A stretch of 35,099 nt of DNA from NCBI RefSeq assembly GCF_002077945.1, contig NZ_LVYD01000087.1, positions 1 to 35,099 on the forward strand, given 5' to 3'. The position numbers were made by a program, and so were the translations under genes. The stretch is from Niastella vici (GTDB taxonomy: Bacteria; Bacteroidota; Bacteroidia; Chitinophagales; Chitinophagaceae). How positions within the stretch are numbered: the first letter of the stretch is position 1; every line of letters starts with the position of its first letter. This document shows positions 1 to 8,335 of the stretch, one piece after another. Below the pieces are notes generated by a model. The model did not search any database. It saw only the letters and a list, made by a program, of their open reading frames with translations, and had not been told where the DNA came from.

Positions 1-42
1 ATGATATTAAACAACGTCCTGTCGATATTGCTAGTTCTTGAA

Positions 43-82
43 AGAACGGGGTGTGCTATATTCACTCCGTTCTCCCTTTTTT
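43..82 (+). terminator. Rho-independent terminator-like hairpin
   Basis: The arms 43-53 (AGAACGGGGTG) and 63-73 (CACTCCGTTCT) pair over 11 positions with one G-T pair and a 9-nt loop. A run of T follows at 77-82. It probably ends a plus-strand transcript that starts left of the window. Related hairpins with the same CGGGG...CTCCG core occur at 4602-4640 and 17496-17530. Confidence 0.65.
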
Positions 83-188
83 AACCGTATTCTTCATTAC
101 AAGTGTCAAAGCTGAAAATCACTATAAAAAAGAATAGGCATTATTTACAAACAAAAAGTTAGCTTTTTAACTAAAAAGCATGATCGTT

Positions 189-464
189 ATGAAAAAGGTA
201 AAAATCATGTTGACTGCTATTACAGTTTTAGCAGTCGTTGGTGGTGCACTTGCATTTAAAGCAAGACTTGGAAACTCTCACCTTTATATATGCGATTCAA
301 TTCAAAACAGATGCCTTATAGATGACCCCACAAATACGTATACATTAGATGATACTGGAATTTCAATTGCAAATGCTACCGTTACAACTACAGATCCTGG
401 TAGGTCCAGTTGCTTAAATGCATGTCCTTATTCAGTAAAGGTATTGGTAGAACCAGCGAAGTGA
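189..464 (+). CDS. Small exported protein, DUF6520-like
   Basis: This 91-residue protein begins MKKVKIMLTAI and has a hydrophobic segment ending GGALAF, a typical signal peptide. The rest is short, with a cluster of cysteines (CDSIQNRC, CLNAC) that could form disulfides outside the cytoplasm. The size, the opening and the Cys/Thr-rich tail match the small Bacteroidota proteins grouped as DUF6520, whose function is unknown. An earlier in-frame ATG at 180 exists, but the one at 189 gives the usual family start. An inverted repeat (AGTTA...TAACT, 158-173) lies just upstream. The last residues before the stop run into the GC-rich flank of an IS66 remnant, so the natural C-terminus may have been altered. 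The family call is by eye. Confidence 0.6.
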   Translation: MKKVKIMLTAITVLAVVGGALAFKARLGNSHLYICDSIQNRCLIDDPTNTYTLDDTGISIANATVTTTDPGRSSCLNACPYSVKVLVEPAK

Positions 465-492
465 GGCGGAGCGTAGCGAAGCCGAACGAAGT

Positions 493-1321
493 GGAACCTG
501 CCCGGGACGGCGGCCAAAATTGGCCCCGTTTTTAGCCTGATTTAAGAAGGGGATATTTCCACGGCCCGGTAAGTTTTTTGTGGATAAACCGGCGTCGATT
601 TTTATTTTAAAAAGCAGACTGCAATTATACGTAGCCAGTGGATTTTGGACACTCAAAATATGCATAACTACACTCTTTTTCCTGATCGCTGCCAGGCAAG
701 GCCGGAAAGTAAAAATAGCAGCTCCTGAGCATTTAATTGTATGGCGCCGGTATCATCTGCAGCCGGTACATTAAAACGGCCCTTATGTAACAGGTGGTAA
801 AATAATGTATATCCGTCTGCCTCTGCCAATAACAGCTTGATATGGGTGCATCGCTTATTGAGAAAGATAAATACTTCTTTGTCGTTTACCGTTCTGCCCA
901 GTTCATTACGAACGATGCCACATAGGCCGTCTAATGATTGGCTCATATTCACAAAACCGGAATACAAAAAGTACCGGTGATGATCGGTCAGTAATGCTAT
1001 GGCACTCATGATGCAAGGGCTTTAAGATAATCGGCCGGCACTGCCTGGTAGATTTTGATGCCATTCACTTCTGCAAACAGTGTATTGGTTGAATCTTTCA
1101 GCATAGGGGTTGTAATGGCGATAAAACCGCCTGATTTATCCTTTGTCTGATTTTTGAACCCATAACGGCTTCGAAAACTATAAAAAGTACTTTCACTGAT
1201 TCCCTTTTTCCTGCAGAATTCTTTTACCGTCAGGCCGAGAGCCTTTTCATATTCGGCTACTATCTGAAGAATTTGTTCCTTGGTGCGTTTGCCTGTCAAT
1301 GGCTGCTTTTCTGTTTGCTCC
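493..1321 (-). mobile_element. IS66-family remnant lacking tnpC
   Basis: This is an old minus-strand IS66 element of which only tnpA and tnpB remain. The region 465-667 beyond tnpB has no tnpC homology. It holds a GC-rich stretch with GGCCAA-AA-TTGGCC at about 512-525. The bases at 493-510 (GGAACCTGCCCGGGACGG) resemble the tnpC-side end of IS66 copy A and may be the surviving left terminus, which is inferred. The right side was interrupted by copy A exactly at the tnpA start, and no second terminus was found beyond 3989. Confidence 0.6.
668..1009 (-). CDS. tnpB: IS66 accessory protein TnpB (remnant element)
   Basis: The 113-residue product belongs to the IS66 Orf2/TnpB family, small proteins needed for IS66 transposition. 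It carries the family signature: MSQSLDGLCGIVRNEL, then EVFIFLNKRCTHIKLL, then the FYHLLHKGRFNVP segment, matching line by line the TnpB of the three other copies in this window. It starts with ATG, overlapping the tnpA stop by 4 bases (ATGA), as in the intact copies. It is the most divergent of the four copies and its C-terminus is shorter. With no tnpC attached it cannot move on its own. Confidence 0.85.
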   Translation of the reverse strand: MSAIALLTDHHRYFLYSGFVNMSQSLDGLCGIVRNELGRTVNDKEVFIFLNKRCTHIKLLLAEADGYTLFYHLLHKGRFNVPAADDTGAIQLNAQELLFLLSGLAWQRSGKRV

Positions 1322-1323
1322 AA
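1006..1323 (-). CDS. tnpA: IS66 accessory protein TnpA (remnant element)
   Basis: The 105-residue IS66 Orf1/TnpA is a small helix-turn-helix protein (KEFCRKKGISESTFYSFRSRYG, about residues 35-55) of the kind that binds IS66 ends. The C-terminal FAEVNGIKIYQAVPADYLKAL matches the other copies. The start is TTG at 1321-1323, where the other copies have ATG (ATTATGGAACA against ATTATTGGAGCA here). This start lies directly beside the copy A target duplication, so the original promoter and leader were separated from the gene by a 2.65-kb insertion. It is probably silent. Confidence 0.8.
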   Translation of the reverse strand: MEQTEKQPLTGKRTKEQILQIVAEYEKALGLTVKEFCRKKGISESTFYSFRSRYGFKNQTKDKSGGFIAITTPMLKDSTNTLFAEVNGIKIYQAVPADYLKALAS

Positions 1324-1329
1324 TAATAT
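1322..1329. repeat. 8-bp target duplication, left copy (IS66 copy A)
   Basis: AATAATAT lies immediately before the left end of copy A and is repeated exactly at 3982-3989 directly after its right end. IS66 elements are known to duplicate 8 bp on insertion. Confidence 0.85.
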
Positions 1330-1362
1330 GTAAGCGCCCGAGGAACTACCCCTCCTAATGAA

Positions 1363-1397
1363 AGCTATTAAGGTATAGCTTTACGCTCTTTGAAAAA
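1363..1397 (+). promoter_or_regulatory. Conserved IS66 leader hairpin and promoter-like motif
   Basis: A hairpin AGCTAT-N6-ATAGCT (1363-1380) is followed by TTACGCTCTTTGAAA just before tnpA. The same arrangement, hairpin then GCTCTTTGA then the tnpA ATG, occurs in copy B (minus strand, 10842-10812) and copy C (32628-32658). The hairpin arms differ in sequence but remain paired. It is likely the promoter/leader of the transposase operon, as inferred from conservation. Confidence 0.5.
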
Positions 1398-1406
1398 TGG
1401 TTGAAT

Positions 1407-1751
1407 ATGGAACAAAACCAACAAGAGGCGCATAAAAAGAAGCGCACATACCGATCAGCTGAGCAAATAGAGAAGTGCCTGAACGATCAGGCCCAAAGCG
1501 GTCTTACCATAAAAGCTTATTGCGAAGCTAACGGCATGAGTGAAAAGAACTTTTACCGGTGGACCAAAAAGTATCGCGGTCGGAAGGTGAAACGGCGTAA
1601 AAGAAACCAGGCAGCAAAGGCTGGTTTTGAAAAAATAGAAGTGGTCCAGGACAATGGCCTCCATTTGCGATCATCTCTTTTTGCCGAAATAGGCAATCTC
1701 CGGATTTATAAAGAAGTACCAGTCGAATATTTAAAAGCGCTGTTGTCATGA
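1407..1751 (+). CDS. tnpA: IS66 accessory protein TnpA (copy A)
   Basis: This IS66 Orf1 of about 114 residues has an N-terminal helix-turn-helix (LTIKAYCEANGMSEKNFYRW), a basic linker (KVKRRKRN), and the conserved C-terminal motif FAEIGNLRIYKEVPVEYLKAL. It probably binds the element ends together with TnpB and TnpC. The ATG at 1407 is chosen over the upstream in-frame TTG at 1401 because MEQ is the conserved start in the other copies. Its stop overlaps the tnpB start as ATGA, indicating translational coupling. Confidence 0.9.
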   Translation: MEQNQQEAHKKKRTYRSAEQIEKCLNDQAQSGLTIKAYCEANGMSEKNFYRWTKKYRGRKVKRRKRNQAAKAGFEKIEVVQDNGLHLRSSLFAEIGNLRIYKEVPVEYLKALLS

Positions 1752-2128
1752 GTAAGCTGTTTTCGGTTCAGGAAACCGTGAATTACTATTTGTATCGCAA
1801 ACCGGTCAAGATGTCTAAGTCATTTGATAGCCTGGCGGCACTAGTTCGAACAGAGCTGGATAGAGATATCGTCAACGGGGACGTGTTTATATTTCTGAAC
1901 CGTAATCGAACTATGATAAAGGTGCTGGTGTATGAAAAGAAAGGCTTCAGCATATTCTACAGGAGGCTTGACGAAGGCTCTTTTGTGTTGCCAGCCATTA
2001 CCAGTGACCAGGTAGGTTATAAAATGAGTACTGAGCAAATCATGTCGATGCTCAGCGGCATGATCCTGGAAGCCGGCGGTTATATTAAATCTGGTAAATA
2101 TGAACCATTGCTAGGCGCTCAAGCTTGA
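1748..2128 (+). CDS. tnpB: IS66 accessory protein TnpB (copy A)
   Basis: This 126-residue IS66 Orf2 has the full signature: VNYYLYRKPVKMSKSFDSL, then DVFIFLNRNRTMIKVL, then FSIFYRRLDEGSF, then the ISSx-type C-terminus. It is an essential but poorly understood accessory protein of IS66 transposition. It overlaps tnpA by 4 bases and is followed after 60 bases by tnpC. It is the same length as TnpB of copies B and C and longer than the remnant's 113 residues. Confidence 0.92.
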   Translation: MSKLFSVQETVNYYLYRKPVKMSKSFDSLAALVRTELDRDIVNGDVFIFLNRNRTMIKVLVYEKKGFSIFYRRLDEGSFVLPAITSDQVGYKMSTEQIMSMLSGMILEAGGYIKSGKYEPLLGAQA

Positions 2129-2188
2129 GTAACTCACATATGTGAAAAACTAAATTGATATCTACAATAGTCAAACGTAGTTGTATGC

Positions 2189-3901
2189 TTGTTTATATAT
2201 AATCAACCATCAACAACGCGTCTTTTGCTTATTACACCAGAACATCAGGCACTACAAGATAAATACCAGCAACTGCTATTCAGAAGCATGCAGTTCGATG
2301 CCATCATTAAGCAAAAAGACGAAGTTATACAGCAGCTGAAAAATGAAATTACTCCACTAAAAAATGCTGTAGAACAACTGATAGCAGAAGTCAAGCTACA
2401 AAGAGAAGAAAATGCCTCGCTGCTTAAAATCATTAAGGAAAAGGACAAACGGCTTCAAAAATTAGAACTGATCGAATACCAGTATCAGCAGCTAACCAAA
2501 TTGGTTTACAGCCGCAGCAGTGAAAGATCTTCTGCCATTATACCTGGTCAACTTCAATTAGATATAAATGCCGACGTTGTAGACGTATGCAATATCAACG
2601 ATGGTCAAAAGATAGAATCCTACACAAAATTAAAATCTGAAAAGAAGAAGCATCCAGGCCGAAACGAAATACCGGCCCATATAGAGCGTAAATACATTGA
2701 CATGCATCCGGAAAATTTGCCCGATGATGCCGAGCATTTTGATACAATAGAAACTGAACAGTTGGAATACGATCCGGCCCGGTTGTTTGCGACCGTTTAT
2801 CGCAGATACAAGTATAAGCGCAGCACTCCAAACGGTTCTACGGAGTTCTTCATAGCCAGTCTGCCTGAAGAAAAGGATAAAAGCCTGGCCGCACCTTCAC
2901 TGAAAGCCCACGTAACAACAGAGAAGTTCCTGTGGCACATGCCGATCCACCGGCAAATGCAGAAATTTGCTCAAAGCGGAATTATCTTATCTGAAAATAC
3001 AATAGGTGATTGGATCAACGGATCCTGTCGTAGCCTTACAGCTATCTACGATGCCCTGCGGGAAAATATCGTTAAGCCTGCCTGCGGTTACATGATGGCT
3101 GATGAAACGAGGATAGATGTTCTTGATAGTGAGAAAGTAAAAGGTAAAAAATCACATCTGGGGTGGATGTGGAGTTATTGCAACCCTATAGATCGGCTGG
3201 TTATCTTTGAATATCATAAAGGAAGAGGAAATAAAGATGCCAGACCTGTATTGCAGAACTATAGAGGCTATCTGCATAGTGATGGTTTTAGCGTGTATAA
3301 GCATTTTGGGAGCCAACCAGGAGTAACCCATGTCTGTTGTAATGCACACGCCAGAAGAAAATTCCATGAAGCAAAATTGACTGATAAAAACAGAGCAGAA
3401 CACGCATTAATGCTGTATAGCAAGCTATACGGTATCGAAAGTTATTGCAAAGAACAAAACCTCAGCTTCGATCAACGATTGAAAATACGCAGGGAGAAAT
3501 CAGTCCCAATCTTTGAGGAGTTGGCTGACTGGGTAAAGGAACAGATACCCAGGTTAACAACACTACGAAGTCCGATAGGCAAAGCACTGGCTTACTTTTC
3601 TGAAAGAGAAAAGCAACTCGGTATGTTCCTGCATGACGGTATGCTACTCATGGATACTAATCTTATCGAGAACGCCATCCGGCCTATCGCATTAGGCCGA
3701 AACAACTTCCTCTTTGCCGGCTCCCATGACGCTGCACAAAACGCTGCTATTATATACTCACTGCTAGCCACCTGTAAGCTGCATGACGTTAATGCTTATG
3801 ACTGGCTGAAGTACGTGCTTACTGCTATGCCTACCTTCCCAGCGAGCAGAATAAAAGAGCTGCTACCTCAAAACTGGAAGGGCTCTACTATTGAGCCATA
3901 A
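2189..3901 (+). CDS. tnpC: IS66 transposase TnpC (copy A, full length)
   Basis: This 570-residue DDE transposase carries out strand transfer for the element. Domains by eye: an N-terminal coiled coil (about 15-105), a linker with KKKHPGRNEIPAHIERKYID (152-171), and a catalytic core with acidic residues D305 (ADETRID), D365 (HSDGFSVYK) and E494 (NLIENAIRPIALGRNN). The C-terminal IS66 helix region follows. The Cys zinc-finger often found in IS66 TnpC is not visible. The start is TTG at 2189; the ATG at 2185 is out of frame and hits a stop. Copy B also aligns with a TTG at this position. It is intact and is the only complete tnpC in the window. Confidence 0.95.
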   Translation: MFIYNQPSTTRLLLITPEHQALQDKYQQLLFRSMQFDAIIKQKDEVIQQLKNEITPLKNAVEQLIAEVKLQREENASLLKIIKEKDKRLQKLELIEYQYQQLTKLVYSRSSERSSAIIPGQLQLDINADVVDVCNINDGQKIESYTKLKSEKKKHPGRNEIPAHIERKYIDMHPENLPDDAEHFDTIETEQLEYDPARLFATVYRRYKYKRSTPNGSTEFFIASLPEEKDKSLAAPSLKAHVTTEKFLWHMPIHRQMQKFAQSGIILSENTIGDWINGSCRSLTAIYDALRENIVKPACGYMMADETRIDVLDSEKVKGKKSHLGWMWSYCNPIDRLVIFEYHKGRGNKDARPVLQNYRGYLHSDGFSVYKHFGSQPGVTHVCCNAHARRKFHEAKLTDKNRAEHALMLYSKLYGIESYCKEQNLSFDQRLKIRREKSVPIFEELADWVKEQIPRLTTLRSPIGKALAYFSEREKQLGMFLHDGMLLMDTNLIENAIRPIALGRNNFLFAGSHDAAQNAAIIYSLLATCKLHDVNAYDWLKYVLTAMPTFPASRIKELLPQNWKGSTIEP

Positions 3902-3981
3902 TCATATCTGAAATGAAATATTCCTTCGCTCACGCGACCCGGAGTTGAATTTTTATACCTGTCGTTCCCCGGGCCTTTACC

Positions 3982-3989
3982 AATAATAT
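3982..3989. repeat. 8-bp target duplication, right copy (IS66 copy A)
   Basis: AATAATAT directly follows the right end of copy A and matches 1322-1329 exactly. Confidence 0.85.
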
Positions 3990-4052
3990 TATTTTTTGTG
4001 GGCAGCAAACTTAAAGGACCAATAGCAATTTTCAGTCACGGTACAGGTTAGA

Positions 4053-4531
4053 GGTTTACTTACAGACGCCATTAAAGGCGTTTTCCCGATTGCTGTAACC
4101 CAGTTGTGCATTGTTCACCAAATCCGTAATAGCTGCAAATATGTGATCTGGAAGGACCGTAAAGCTTTTTGTGCTGATCTTAAAATATCTATAGCGATGT
4201 AACCCGCCAGCAGGCAGAAACTGCGCTTGAGGAATTTTATAAAACATGGGGAACAAAGTACAAGCATGTTCTCGGATCCTGGCGGGCTAACTGGGACAAC
4301 CTGACCAGTTATTTTGATTTTCCCCTGGAGATTAGAAAAATCATTTACACCACCAACACCATTGAAAACCTGAACCGGGGTATCCGCAAGTATACTGAGG
4401 CCAAGGTGCAGTTCCCGGATGACAATGCATTAAAAGCAATTTACCTGGCCATTACCAATATCAAAAAGAAATAGAGCATGACCCTCCAAAATTGGGGGAT
4501 ACATACTCCATCAATTCTTAACTATCTTTGA
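4053..4531 (+). pseudogene. IS256-family (mutator-type) transposase C-terminal fragment
   Basis: Read with one frame change, this stretch encodes the C-terminal part of an IS256-family transposase. Frame 1 gives [17 protein letters not shown], then [13 protein letters not shown], then [13 protein letters not shown] frameshift at about 4181-4190 leads into QAETALEEFYKTW, LGSWRANWDNLTSYFDFP, and the hallmark IIYTTNTIENLNRGIRKYT. An in-frame TAG at 4472-4474 stands where the family has the Trp of KKW; reading through it gives QNWG and ILNYL before the stop at 4529-4531. The N-terminal half and terminal repeats are missing. It is dead and old. Confidence 0.85.
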
Positions 4532-4601
4532 AAACAGATGCCGCCTCTGATATCGGTTACTTTCTGTTTCACACAAATTATTTTATACTCTCTAAAGTTT
4601 T

Positions 4602-4640
4602 AAAGAACGGGGCATTTTATGCGTACTCCGTCTTCTCTTT
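4602..4640. terminator. Terminator-like hairpin, relative of the one at 43-82
   Basis: ACGGGG (4607-4612) pairs with CTCCGT (4626-4631), and an inner GCAT/ATGC stem closes the loop. A pyrimidine-rich stretch follows on the plus strand. The block AAAGAACGGGG...ACTCCGT...CTCTTT and the trailing ATTCTCCATTA resemble 41-98 closely enough to be diverged copies. It lies about 75 bases beyond the stop of the minus-strand amidohydrolase gene and may serve either strand. Confidence 0.4.
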
Positions 4641-4714
4641 CTGAATGGATTCTCCATTAATTAGTTGGCAGTTCCTCTTATTATTTCAGTCTTGCATTTT
4701 TCCATCAGTTAAAT

Positions 4715-7700
4715 TCAATTAACGTCATTCGATGACAATATTCTTAGCTTTTTCTTAATAGGCCATATCATATCAAGTGTATTTCCATCATACAATACTC
4801 CATCCTTCATCACATATTTTATCGATATGCTGTTATGTATGTCCTCCAATGGATTTTTATCAAGGATAACTAAATCAGCAACTTTTCCAACATCAATTGA
4901 ACCGAGATCCTTTTCCATACCTAATGCTTTGGCAGATTCAATAGTGGCAATTTGCAAGGCTTCATAATTGGAAAGCCCGCCCATTTGTAAAGCCCATAAC
5001 TCAAAGTGAGCGCCTATTCCTAAATCTTCGGTATGGCTACCTAACGCAATCTTTCCTCCTGCTTTGCGAATAGATGCAACAAGTTTAAAATTTTCAAGCA
5101 ACCCACTACATTGTAAAGGAGCAATTGAATCCAGATTACTGTAAAACCTTATGTACTTTTTTTGTAATTGTTGATAACTGGCATCACTCATGATAGCTTT
5201 CATTTTAGGAGTGGGTAACAAATATTGTCTTCTGAAATATTCACATGCTTGTTCATTATGCTTACCCCACGCCACTTGCAGTGTTGGCGTGATATAAGTT
5301 CCTGAAGCTGCAAGAAAGCCAATTAAATCTTTATATGCATCCCCAAATACCGGTATATGCTCTACACCAGGACTTCCATCTTTGATCATGCCAATATATT
5401 CTAAGGGAAGACGCCCGCCCTCATTCGTCATGTTAACTTTTGCCTGTTGGGAAGCCATCAACAACCATTGTTTCTGAAGTCGGGTAGGAAGCGTGTATTG
5501 CTTTATTCCAATCGCTCCAAGACGTTCCAAGTTATTCACTAAAATCTGGGCACTATTTAAACTTGTAACATTTCTTTGATCTGTAGCTATATAAATTGCG
5601 TGGCCAACACTAAATACTCTGGGACCAGTTGTTTTCCCTGTTTCCGTTAATTCTGCAAAACCAAGTTCATTGATGCTACCCGCAGGATCACGTATTGTTG
5701 TTACACCGTAAGCAAAAAGAGCCAGCCAAGGATCATGAAGAAGAGGAAACATGTCTGATCTTGGCGCTGCATGTGTATGAATATCTATTAGTCCCGGTAT
5801 AATTGTTTTCCCTTCGAAATCTAACACCTTCGCATCTGCAGGTATTTTTACGTTGCGATTTTCACCAACGGCGATTAGCCTTCCATCCCTAATCAAAGCT
5901 ATTCCTTTTTCAATCACCTTGGCGGCACCCATAGTAACAATCCTTGCATTTTTCAATGCGATAGTTCCGCGCCCATGGTATAGGGGTTCTTTCAAATGAA
6001 TAGGAATTTCTTGATCAGCGATAATAGGTACGTCAATCACATTTGTAGGCACAAAGGCTAGTCGGGTATCTTTCGGGGTATTTTCAAGATCTGTCTGCAA
6101 ACAAGCTTCAATAATCTTTGCGACATTAGCACGATAATACTTGTTTCCGAAAGACCAGCTTAATATCTTACCTCCATTTTCCCAATGAGGGTCATAGGCT
6201 CCCCTTACGAGCCTGATAGCAGGGAGTCTACCGTTTTCACTTCCATAAATCGTATCGTGAATGAGTATTGGGTAACCTAAATTTGCAAAAGGTACTAAAC
6301 AAAGATCATCAGCATCAGTATAAATTAAGTACTGTTCATCTGGAGAAATGATCATTTGCTTTGAGTAAGTGTCAACTCCAGTTCCACTAAGAGTTCCTCC
6401 CGAGGCCAGTACTCTTTGAGTATACCCGGTATCATTCAAATCAACATAAACAAATTTTGGGTCACTTTTTAATCGAACTCCTAATCCTTCTTGTTTGGGT
6501 ACAAAAAATATTTTATGGCCGTCAGGTGAAAAAGAAGGCATGTTATAAAACGGAACTTTATCTGCCAATACTTTCATACCGCCATCATTTACGGACAAAA
6601 TTTGAATTTGTGCCCTGTCTCCGTTTGACAGTTCTCCTACGGAACCATCCCCTCTGACAACAACAATGTATTTCCCGTCTGGTGACCAGGCAGGATTACA
6701 ATAGTGACCAGCAACCGAACTGACTTTCTGTGGCTCTCCCCCCGAAACTGAAACTCGCCAAACATTGCCATTGCCATCATAATCATCTTCACTCACATAA
6801 GCGATCCACTGCCCATCAGGAGAGAAAATAGGATGGAATTGTAGGCCTGATTGATTTACAAATTTTACTGGTATTCCAGTTGGTAAATCTTGAATATATA
6901 TACTTCCAAGTGCCGAAAAAACCAATTTGGTGCCATTGGGATTTGCATTAGCCGAACGAGTATACTTAACTTCGAGTGAATCCTGCGAGAGCGGGAAATT
7001 ATTTCGGACAAGCGGAGCCATATCAACTTTTACAGTCGCATTGAAATTAATAACATCATCCCGTTTGCTTTGTACGTCTATTCGATGAATTTTACCCCCA
7101 AATCCTATGTAAATATACTTTGAGTCGGATGAAAAAGAATAATGCCGTTCGTAAATTCTCCCCGAATTTTTAGTTTGAACAGAAACCAGTGACTTCCTTG
7201 TACTATCATTTATATCATAAAGCACTAAGCTATCGCTACTACAGGTATTTTTTGACTTCTTTATATATGTAAGCCAATGTCCATTCGGAGATACCCGGAC
7301 ATTATTTTCACGGCTTAGGATATTCTCGGGGTCGTCCTTTCTATTTTTGATTATAACAGTATCAATACTCCTTTTCCGATCATATCGCTTGATTGTTTCA
7401 TTGTCCTCAAAAAAAATGTATCTTCGATCATTTGTAAATCCAATTATGGTGTTATAATTAAATTCGGGAGAAAGGTATGTGCTATTGGTCCTTATTAGCG
7501 CATCTGGCAATTTTTTTTTAAAGCCAGATAAATGGTAAACATTCAAATCAGATACGATGTTTTCACCTTCAGGTAACCATATCGGTTCAACTTTTCTTTC
7601 AGACGGCGGGAACCAATCAAACCACAATCCCACCTCATTTCTACCCAATATTTTGTGATACTTTCCAGACAAGTCTCTCACATGCACATGTTTCTCACCA

Positions 7701-8083
7701 GAGCCATCAGTTACATAGGCTATTAATTTACCGTTAGGAGACCAAACAGGATAAGTGTTAATAGCCATTCCCCGGCTAAGCTGAATGGCTTCTCCTCCCT
7801 TTGAAGAAATCAGAAATAGTTCTCCCAATAAGGTGAAAAGGATATTATTTCCATCAGGTGAAACATCCACATCCATTGAAGATCCTTCATTCGTCGTAAG
7901 TGTAAATGTTCGTTTAGGTTTAACGGGAAGTAATGAATAGTCTTTCGAATAAAAATTATCTGTTATAAGCTGTTTTTGAGTTTGTACACCTTTAAATGGA
8001 CGAGGAATACTATTGACCATGAGTTTCTGTCCCTTCGAGTAGGTTAAATTTAAGATCAAAAAAAAAGCAAATAGATATTTCAT
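4715..8083 (-). CDS. Exported TolB-like propeller / amidohydrolase fusion protein
   Basis: This 1122-residue exported protein has a signal peptide at 1-19 (MKYLFAFFLILNLTYSKGQ). Residues about 60-660 contain repeated PD40/WD40-like blades (SPDGNNILF, SPNGKLIAYV, SPDGQWIAYV, SPDGKYIVVV, SPDGHKIFFV, SPDEQYLIYT), as in TolB or the DPP-IV N-domain. Residues about 705-1105 form an amidohydrolase (imidazolonepropionase-like) barrel with the metal motif H769-T-H771 (IDIHTHAAP), K861, H909 (VEHIPV) and the terminal motif GSHTED (1015-1020) followed by the typical Gly-Leu-Ser...EAL helix. Such fusions are thought to hydrolyse amide or peptide-like bonds in the periplasm; the substrate is unknown. It is last in the direction of the SusCD locus and is separated from it by IS66 copy B. 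Confidence 0.9.
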   Translation of the reverse strand: MKYLFAFFLILNLTYSKGQKLMVNSIPRPFKGVQTQKQLITDNFYSKDYSLLPVKPKRTFTLTTNEGSSMDVDVSPDGNNILFTLLGELFLISSKGGEAIQLSRGMAINTYPVWSPNGKLIAYVTDGSGEKHVHVRDLSGKYHKILGRNEVGLWFDWFPPSERKVEPIWLPEGENIVSDLNVYHLSGFKKKLPDALIRTNSTYLSPEFNYNTIIGFTNDRRYIFFEDNETIKRYDRKRSIDTVIIKNRKDDPENILSRENNVRVSPNGHWLTYIKKSKNTCSSDSLVLYDINDSTRKSLVSVQTKNSGRIYERHYSFSSDSKYIYIGFGGKIHRIDVQSKRDDVINFNATVKVDMAPLVRNNFPLSQDSLEVKYTRSANANPNGTKLVFSALGSIYIQDLPTGIPVKFVNQSGLQFHPIFSPDGQWIAYVSEDDYDGNGNVWRVSVSGGEPQKVSSVAGHYCNPAWSPDGKYIVVVRGDGSVGELSNGDRAQIQILSVNDGGMKVLADKVPFYNMPSFSPDGHKIFFVPKQEGLGVRLKSDPKFVYVDLNDTGYTQRVLASGGTLSGTGVDTYSKQMIISPDEQYLIYTDADDLCLVPFANLGYPILIHDTIYGSENGRLPAIRLVRGAYDPHWENGGKILSWSFGNKYYRANVAKIIEACLQTDLENTPKDTRLAFVPTNVIDVPIIADQEIPIHLKEPLYHGRGTIALKNARIVTMGAAKVIEKGIALIRDGRLIAVGENRNVKIPADAKVLDFEGKTIIPGLIDIHTHAAPRSDMFPLLHDPWLALFAYGVTTIRDPAGSINELGFAELTETGKTTGPRVFSVGHAIYIATDQRNVTSLNSAQILVNNLERLGAIGIKQYTLPTRLQKQWLLMASQQAKVNMTNEGGRLPLEYIGMIKDGSPGVEHIPVFGDAYKDLIGFLAASGTYITPTLQVAWGKHNEQACEYFRRQYLLPTPKMKAIMSDASYQQLQKKYIRFYSNLDSIAPLQCSGLLENFKLVASIRKAGGKIALGSHTEDLGIGAHFELWALQMGGLSNYEALQIATIESAKALGMEKDLGSIDVGKVADLVILDKNPLEDIHNSISIKYVMKDGVLYDGNTLDMIWPIKKKLRILSSNDVN

Positions 8084-8327
8084 AAAATAAGTTAATACGA
8101 CATTTTAATTAATAACAATATTTTCCATATTTTAGAAAAGCTTCAAAGCAACAAAAATGATTGTACAACATCTGAAATGGTTTAAATGGAAGTGTTATAG
8201 GGAAACAATGGCTTTTCGCTGCAAATAATATGGAGATTGAAGGATAGCATTTAAAAAAATGCAACTGTCTTAGCTTATCCTTAAAGTTAATATTTTAAAC
8301 CTATCAAGCAAAATGTAGTTTTATATG

Positions 8328-8335
8328 TAACGGAA
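8328..8335. repeat. 8-bp target duplication, left copy (IS66 copy B)
   Basis: TAACGGAA lies just outside the left end of copy B and is repeated exactly at 10877-10884. Confidence 0.85.

Larger units (their letters stand above)
1330..3981 (+). mobile_element. IS66-family insertion sequence copy A, apparently intact
   Basis: This element of about 2.65 kb carries tnpA, tnpB and tnpC in order. The left end GTAAGCGCCCGAGGAAC and the inverted right end GTAAAGGCCCGGGGAAC match at 14 of 17 positions. The 8-bp duplications AATAATAT flank it exactly if one extra base (C3981) is counted at the tnpC side. All three genes are open with intact motifs, so this is the only copy in the window that looks able to supply transposase. 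It is inserted into an older IS66 remnant, a nested arrangement. Confidence 0.92.

Noticed and set aside
432..665. A frame after the remnant tnpB as a residual tnpC
   Set aside because: Its product shares nothing with the N-terminus of TnpC from the other copies.
4040..4060. The right terminus of the IS66 remnant beyond copy A (GAGGTTTACTTAC)
   Set aside because: Only GTTTAC matches the known ends; the CCCG core is missing, and the bases are part of the IS256 fragment.
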